Assembly (NCBI GenBank): GCA_003194525.1
Contig: NBIV01000278.1
Span: forward strand, 1-64,000
Reading direction: 5' to 3'
DNA from: Gracilariopsis chorda
Taxonomy: Eukaryota; Rhodophyta; Florideophyceae; Gracilariales; Gracilariaceae
Length of the DNA: 64,000 nucleotides
The notes under the pieces were generated by a model. The model ran no database searches and was not told the DNA's origin. It was given only the letters and a program-made list of their open reading frames with translations. A program made the translations under genes and the position numbers. Positions 57,909 through 64,000 of the stretch are shown piece after piece. Within the stretch, counting starts at the first letter, position 1, and every line of letters starts with the position of its first letter.

Positions 57909-58699
57909 GTCCTGGGATATGATGGTGCAGCACTTGGAAACAAAGTTTCATTTAACGGAGGGCTGTTTTTGGGACCTGCTCTACAAAAGCACATATGCGT
58001 GTGTTCTCAAACCCAACGTGAAACGGGCATATGATTGGCTGCTGCAAATACTCATATGCAACGTATTGGTTACCAGTGTTATGCATTCTATGGGTCCTGG
58101 GCTTGGAACTGGCCACTTGGCATAAGGTGAATAGGCAAGGTACTGAAGAAAATGCGTGGCTATATGTGGTTTACAGGTATATGGAAGTGTGTCATGTGTG
58201 CAGTTGTGCGAGCAAGCACGTGCCATGCCCGCAACACAGGTAGGGTATGTACATGGATGCGGTGGCATGTGTATTTGTGGTTTGTCATTGTCATTATGAT
58301 GCGAGGAAGTGTTTATACAGTGCTGCAGCATGCTGGCACATTGTTGGAATGTCCGGTTCACTTATTGTGCGTTGTTGGCTGCTTGGTTCACTTGGTCTGC
58401 ATTGTTGTAATGTGTTGTTATGTTATTATGCATGGTTGTACATAGCTGTAATCAGTGTGTGCAACCCTTATTATGTTATGTCTGTTTATGATTGGTAGTA
58501 TTGGGTGTCCCCACTTAGTGGTATAGGGTTTTCTTGTAGTTGTAGTGTGACGTAGAGGTGCTATGTAACACGCTGAAGTTCCACTACCAAGTAAACTCGC
58601 CCAAAGCGTGGCAACCTTCACTCTTTATTTTCTTTCTTTCTTTCCTTTTCATTTACGCCAAAGCCCAACATCATCTATCAACCTCATTTCATATCAACA
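57909..58699 (+). repeat. C-type LTR, 5' LTR of D
   Basis: Same family as the C1 LTRs, opposite orientation. It ends CATATCAACA. It includes the CCCACTTAGTGG motif and a CT-rich TTTCTTTCTTTC tract near the end. Confidence 0.85.
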
Positions 58700-58717
58700 G
58701 GTTATGGGCCCAGAGCG
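58700..58717 (+). other. Primer-binding site of D
   Basis: GGTTATGGGCCCAGAGCG immediately after the 5' LTR, identical to that of C1. It fits half-tRNA priming by initiator tRNA-Met. Confidence 0.8.
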
Positions 58718-59349
58718 TCGATATTTGCAGACGTCGCTCCGTTTCAACTTCTTTTGTGTTTGCGTGCGCGCGTAAGATCGAGCTGATATCCCGCAAGAGA
58801 CCAGCAGGGGTTAACTGGTGAAAGCATATCGCGCTTGTTAGTAACCTCCCTGGGACGTTTCGTACAGATTGTGCACTCTACTCGTGAAGTGTGCGGAGTA
58901 GGGCAGGTCGAAGGAAATCGCACCTCGCACCTGGAGAGAGCATCCAGGGTCCAGGGGGTCAACCCTTAGGGTAGCAGATGTAGTTTCTCCTGTCAGTGCG
59001 CCCGCTTTTACGAATTTCATCTTTTATTCTCTTTTCCGAGTGCGCTTCAGAGCCACTTGTGTTTATACTCCGGGCGTCGAGGACCCAAACTCCGCCTGTC
59101 ATTCGTGTACGAGACGCGTCTGGACGAGCGTTGAGACTTGTTTACACGGTCTCCGCTGGCATCCGAGCTGTTGAGTGTCGACAAATCTCCACTCCAGTAT
59201 CTCTTTCTTAGTGTGACATCAGCTACAATTCAGCGCCTGTACCGCCATCTTTCTCTTTAATCCCAGCTGATCGTCGATTCAAGGCACCGAGTCCCTCACT
59301 CTGCTACATTTGTTTTATTTACTTTGGTATTTGAACTCCTTCTGGAACA

Positions 59350-61323
59350 ATGCCTGACTCCGACGTTCAGTCCGAAACCACCTCTGGTGTGAAGATCCCT
59401 CGCTTCCATGGTAAACGTGGTGAGGATTATACGTTATGGCCACATCGTCTACGAGCTGCATGTCGCATCAAAGGAGTCTGGAATGTCGTAATGTCAGGCT
59501 CGAAGGGGTCATCCAGTGCTACCACGACGCAGGTGTCGGTCTCAAGTGCTCCCCAGACCACTCCCCGTGTACTTGCCAAACGGGAAAAGGCCTGCGCAAT
59601 CATAATTTGCGCACTTGGAGATACCCCTCTGCGTGTGGTTATAGACGTCAATGATGACCCTGGGCGTATGCTCCAACTTCTTGGTGCGAGGTATGCGTCT
59701 AATTGGACAGTGTCACGTATTGCTGTACAGACCCAGCTATTCCGAATGTCTTATAATGGTCAGAATATGTCGGACTATGTCGACCAGTTTGCGTCCCTAT
59801 TCTCTCAGCTAGAACAAATGGGGAAGGATGCTGCCATTCCCGAATCCCACAAGGCGCCAATGATATTAGCCTCTATTGATCCCAACTGCTCACTGGACTC
59901 AACGGCTGCGGCACTTCGGACAAAGGACATCTCGGATTTGACATGGGACTATGTGGCCACTACCCTCATAGACGAATATAATGCTCGCCAACTGGATTCA
60001 GCTGGTTCTGCTCATAGTCGCAAACGCATGAAGAGCAGAAGTAAGGGCAGTAGCCGTTCAAGTGGACACACCACGTCGTCAAATACTTACGAAATTGATG
60101 CAATTACATCAGATCCCAACTCATACGATGACTTCAACGGGCGCGCTTATGCTATTGCAGGCGAAAATAGTTATCATTGCAGCTTCTGTGACAGAGATGG
60201 TCACACGCAGGACCGATGTCACATGAATCCTGACAATCCAGACAATCACCTGCCTAAAGCTATCTTGGAGAAACTCAAAACTAGTTCCAATCACAAACCC
60301 AAGCACTCCGGAAGGTCATCACGAAAGGATTCCAAGATTGAGATCGCTGCAATGTCTGCTGAAAAGTCTGCAGTGGTGCCCCCTGCGTCTACTCTTATAG
60401 ACACCTACGCAGACAGTGGTGCCACATCCCACTTCATCAGTTGTGCTTCTGCGTTCGTCTCGAACACATTGATTGACATAGAACTAAGGACGATTAAGGT
60501 CGCTGACATCACTACGGTCTCCGCTGCACAAAAAGGGGATGTAATACTTCCTTTTTCGAAGACTAACCTAAGGTTGACAGATGTACTTCTAGTCCCGTAT
60601 CTTGGATACAACTTGGTGTCTGTAGGTTGTATGGCCGATAAAGGCATTCAGTCACTTTTCTGTGCGAATGAGGTTTGCGTTATACACGAAGCTGGGTTAG
60701 AGATTGGATTTGGGCAACGTGACATGTCCTCTCGTTTGTACACGCTGCCAAATCCGATTAATCATAACGACTTCGTTTCGCATAGCTATGGTGTTAGTGC
60801 AGTGTTTCCTGATGATGGGCGAAATCTTCCGCAGGTTGAAGTAGCGCACGTGTTACCTCAGAATGTTGGAGGAGGGCATGTGCATATTCAGAATTTGCAT
60901 GCAAACCATGCCGAAGAGTACATTGCTCTCCAAGAACCAACCAAGAATGGTCTGCAGGGAATGATATTCTCACCTCCCTACACCCCAGACCATAATGCCA
61001 TTGCCGAGCGCATCAATTGCACAATGGATGAAGGTGCTCGAGCTTTGCTGATTCAGCCACACTGGCAAGAATGCCTATGGCCGTATGCATTGAAATATGA
61101 TATTTTTATATGCGATAGATGTCTCCACTCTACCGCAGTTCTGAATCTATACCTTTTGTTGGGTGATAGTAAGCCGTCGTTGAAGTATGCTAAAGCGTTT
61201 GGATGCGCAGCATATATATTGAAAATGAACCTAGACACCAGGTTCGAGTCTCGTGCACTTGAGGGAGTGTACTTGCAGACTCTGGAGCATGGTGCTTCCC
61301 AGGAACTCGAGGAGGAGTGTTGA
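59350..61323 (+). CDS. Element D gag-protease-integrase-part frame
   Basis: 657 residues, ATG at 59350. Gag of the copia type comes first (GVKIPRFHGKRGEDYTLWPH, then a helical region to about 215), then a basic Ser/Arg linker. A zinc knuckle CSFCDRDGHTQDRC lies at about 277-290 and the protease motif DSGATSHF at about 355-362, with LGYNLVSVGCMADKGIQSLF after it. The pre-integrase LYTLPNP and part of integrase (HNAIAERIN) lead into the 3' end TLEHGASQELEEEC. The stop TGA lies inside the 3' LTR. C1 and C2 end in the same way. Confidence 0.85.
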   Translation: MPDSDVQSETTSGVKIPRFHGKRGEDYTLWPHRLRAACRIKGVWNVVMSGSKGSSSATTTQVSVSSAPQTTPRVLAKREKACAIIICALGDTPLRVVIDVNDDPGRMLQLLGARYASNWTVSRIAVQTQLFRMSYNGQNMSDYVDQFASLFSQLEQMGKDAAIPESHKAPMILASIDPNCSLDSTAAALRTKDISDLTWDYVATTLIDEYNARQLDSAGSAHSRKRMKSRSKGSSRSSGHTTSSNTYEIDAITSDPNSYDDFNGRAYAIAGENSYHCSFCDRDGHTQDRCHMNPDNPDNHLPKAILEKLKTSSNHKPKHSGRSSRKDSKIEIAAMSAEKSAVVPPASTLIDTYADSGATSHFISCASAFVSNTLIDIELRTIKVADITTVSAAQKGDVILPFSKTNLRLTDVLLVPYLGYNLVSVGCMADKGIQSLFCANEVCVIHEAGLEIGFGQRDMSSRLYTLPNPINHNDFVSHSYGVSAVFPDDGRNLPQVEVAHVLPQNVGGGHVHIQNLHANHAEEYIALQEPTKNGLQGMIFSPPYTPDHNAIAERINCTMDEGARALLIQPHWQECLWPYALKYDIFICDRCLHSTAVLNLYLLLGDSKPSLKYAKAFGCAAYILKMNLDTRFESRALEGVYLQTLEHGASQELEEEC

Positions 61324-62112
61324 TGTTAGCACATGGTCGAGGGCCTGGTAGTTTTGGGACATCATGGTGCAGCACTTGGAAACAAAGTTTCATATCACGG
61401 AGGGCTGTTTTTGGGACCTGCTCTACAAAAGCGCATATGCGTGTGTTCTCAAACCCAACGTGAAACGGGCATATGATTGGCTGCTGCAAATACTCATATG
61501 CAACGTATTGGTTACCAGTGTTATGCATTCTATGGGTCCTGGGCTTGGAACTGGCCACTTGGCATAAGGTGAATAGGCATGGTACTGAAGAAAATGCGTG
61601 GCTATATGTGGTTTACAGGTATATGGAAGTGTGTCATGTGTGCGATTGTGCGAGCAAGCACGTGCCATGCACGCAACACAGGTAGGGTATGTACATGGAT
61701 GCGGTGGCATGTGTATTTGTGGTTTGTCATTGTCATTATGATGCGAGGAAGTGTTTATACAGTGCTGCAGCATGCTGGCATATTGTTGGCATGTCCGGTT
61801 CACTTATTGTGCGTTGTTGGCTGCTTGGTTCACTTGGTCTGCATTGTTGTAATGTGTTGTTATGTTATTATGCATGGTTGTACATAGCTGTAATCAGTGT
61901 GTGCAACCCTTATTGTGTTATGACTGTTTATGATTGGTAGTATTGGGTGTTCCCACTTAGTGGTATAGGGTTTTCTTGTAGTTGTAGTGTGACGTAGAGG
62001 TGCTATATAACACGCTGAAGTTCTACTACCAAGTAAACTCGCCCAAAGCGTGGCAACCTTCACTCTTTATTTTCTTTATTTCTTTCCTTTTCATTTCTGC
62101 CGAAGCCCAACA
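61318..62112 (+). repeat. C-type LTR, 3' LTR of D
   Basis: Starts TGTTGATGTTAGCACATGGT. It is cut after AAGCCCAACA, where element F sequence begins. Confidence 0.85.
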
Positions 62113-63451
62113 ATCGTTTACATCATCACGCTCGATGACAATATCGATTTGGTGCTTTCTGGAAGCGTGCGAAGATAAGTACAGGTGCCAATATGTCCAA
62201 ACGGGTGCGTAATGCCAGGTACAGCAAAGACCAGATCATCTGCTGATACAACTGGACTTCATACGGTGACTTATCCTCCTCCACATAAGGTGAAGAAAGA
62301 AATAATTCCATCATTGGGCTCCGTGAAGGCTTGCTATACTCAAGTCCAAACCGCCATAACATGCCACTGACATACAACGGCTGTGCAAGTTTCACACCTA
62401 GGAGTTGGCTATTGGAGTTCATGTTCCAGGTTAACTCAACACCAAGATACATTCTGACACGAGTCTCAACGCGTAGGTCATACAACGACTTGAGCTCCTC
62501 CAATATCTGAGAACGTTGTTCGCCACTACGCGTAAATATGAGAAGGTCATCCACGTATACCAGGATGTATGCATAAGTGTCAGCAGATAACTTGCACCTG
62601 AAAACACATGGTGCACTGGGTATTTCTTCAAAACCTATGCCTTTAATGTCTGTGCTGAACTTCGTATGCCATGCCAGATGAGCCTGCTTAAGCCCGTATA
62701 TAGCCTTTAGCAGTTTGTAGCATTGTGATTTGTAACCAGGAATGACACGCGGTGACATGACCCACACGTCTTCCTTGAGATCACCATTAAGGAATGCTGT
62801 CTTTATGTCAACCTGGGCAATAAACATCTGCAAGCACAACATCAGGTACAAGAACATGCGAACCAAATTGAACGAAAAAACTGCTGCATACGTCTCAAGT
62901 AGTCCTCACCATATGTCTGGTGGTGCCTCCAGCCACTATTCGAGCTCGAAATCGGTCCACAGAGTCGTCTACATCACGTTTAACCTTCAGTATGACATGC
63001 GTTGGTAGGGGCTGGGACTTTGGTGCGTCATCGACAACCAATGTAGCCGTATATTCCAAAGATTTCAACTCGTCATCACTAGCATGCGGCCATTTCTCTC
63101 GTTCAGTTGGGGTTGCAGACAGTGCTTTTCTGAGTGAAGGATCATCACTCGTGGTAACCTCAACCTCAGATATGCCGGTGCTCGCCATATGCCACCAGCG
63201 TTGTGGTGCACGCCTAGTGCGACGAGTATAGCTGGACTGTGACTGAGAGTCATCATTTACTTGTTCAATGTCACCTTCATCGCCATTTGACCCCTCTTCA
63301 TCACTAGAACTGTGCTCGGCATCATCAATATTTGATGTTGCAGTGTCAACCATCATGCCTGTAGCTGCCTCAGGGTGTTCTATGGTACCATTTTCTGGAG
63401 TGGAGATGACGTCCTCAACATCGTCAACAGAGAACTCATCCGAGCTGATGG
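62113..63451 (-). mobile_element. copia element F, reverse-transcriptase fragment
   Basis: Minus-strand reverse transcriptase (62126-62866) with FLNGDLKEDVWV, YGLKQAHLAWH and ILVYVDDLLIF. The preceding acidic linker and start of the RT domain are at 62895-63450 (LPTHVILKVKRD, VDRFRARIVAGG). It is the best-kept RT in the window. It lacks its ends: the left edge abuts the LTR of D, the right edge a B-type LTR. Broken at about one or two places. Confidence 0.8.
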
Positions 63452-64000
63452 TGTCGCAACGCACGCGGGTTATAAAAACAAAAGGGAAGAAACAACGGGA
63501 GGAAGAAGAAACCAGAAAATAGAACAAGGAAGGTTGTCAGCCTTGGTCGACCAGTTTACTCGACAGCAGGCAAAGCCAATCTACATATACCCTACCGCAC
63601 ACACTTCACCGTCGTCGCAGCAAGCGACGGCTGTGGTTGCACCATTACAGTACACGTTATTCGTGTGTGCAGGTGTACACGAAAAGCGCGCACAATCTAG
63701 AGGGTCACAATTTCTAATAACTAAATCAATCAATGCGGCAAATCCATTGCCAGTTCCTTGATCAGGAACCAGCTCTAAAAAATCAACAATTACCATCCTG
63801 GCACTCCAACCCCTCCGCGCAGCCCACAAACGCACATTGTCCCAAATCACCCAATACAGCTCCCATTCGCATCTTTGGCATTGCAGCACAACCGTCTACT
63901 GCGCGCACACTTGGACCAACCACATTGCTCCACTTGCGCATATCCGCAATCCAGTACCATACACTCCATAACACTTGTACGGTATACAATGCATATAGCA
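63452..64000 (-). repeat. B-type LTR, runs off the window
   Basis: Begins TGTCGCAACGCACG and follows the LTR of element B closely to the end of the window. Whether it is a lone LTR or part of an element cannot be seen. Confidence 0.8.

Larger units (their letters stand above)
57909..62112 (+). mobile_element. copia element D, C-type, young, RT-less layout
   Basis: 5' LTR 57909-58699 (its first about 30 bases are replaced at the junction with E), primer site 58700-58717 and leader to 59349. One open frame spans 59350-61323; purine tract CTCGAGGAGGAG at 61306-61317; 3' LTR 61318-62112, whose far end is also cut. The LTRs are almost identical by eye, so insertion is recent. Parts: gag, zinc knuckle, protease and part of integrase, with no reverse transcriptase or RNase H, so it would depend on other elements. 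Confidence 0.9.

Overview
The window is eukaryotic nuclear DNA. It has spliced genes with short introns (about 40 to 240 bases), proteins with long disordered or targeting-type N-termini, and a dense block of Ty1/copia LTR retrotransposons. I see no bacterial operons, rRNA, tRNA or CRISPR. The compact genes and a tandem pair of three-membrane-segment proteins suggest a florideophyte red alga (Chondrus-like). That is an inference from family resemblance, not a proven assignment.

Bases 1 to about 29,100 are a host region. From the left, all on the minus strand: a bZIP transcription-factor gene whose frame breaks in a G/C homopolymer, a prolyl-4-hydroxylase-like Fe(II)/2-oxoglutarate oxygenase, two paralogous membrane proteins of unknown function, and a CmcJ/GA4-desaturase-like oxygenase. 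A broken or 5'-unresolved spliced gene follows at 11.6-12.6 kb, then a long gene-poor stretch with a 0.3-kb direct repeat and two strong hairpins. A plus-strand gene at 18.5 kb encodes a secreted glycine-rich, collagen-like protein. A 3.1-kb pogo-type DNA transposon (19,538-22,655) with TA target duplications and palindromic subterminal repeats comes next. Reading splice signals by eye gave several multi-exon genes that are invisible as single open frames: 22,806-23,363 (three exons), 25,645-26,690 (four exons) and, less surely, 27,768-28,662 (three exons). None is recognised.

Bases about 29,100 to 64,000 are a chain of copia elements and fragments set end to end, mostly on the minus strand. 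Three LTR families recur (called here B, C and E). At least one LTR is shared by two tandem bodies, one LTR is a B/C mosaic, and several junctions lack target duplications, so recombination has reworked the array. Elements of families B and C carry a Drosophila-copia-type primer site that matches the anticodon arm of initiator tRNA-Met; E shows a classical site next to its LTR. Several C-type copies share one layout of gag, protease and part of integrase with no reverse transcriptase, so they look like a non-autonomous subfamily. All LTR families share a U3 block with a CCAAT box and a CGCATATGCG palindrome.
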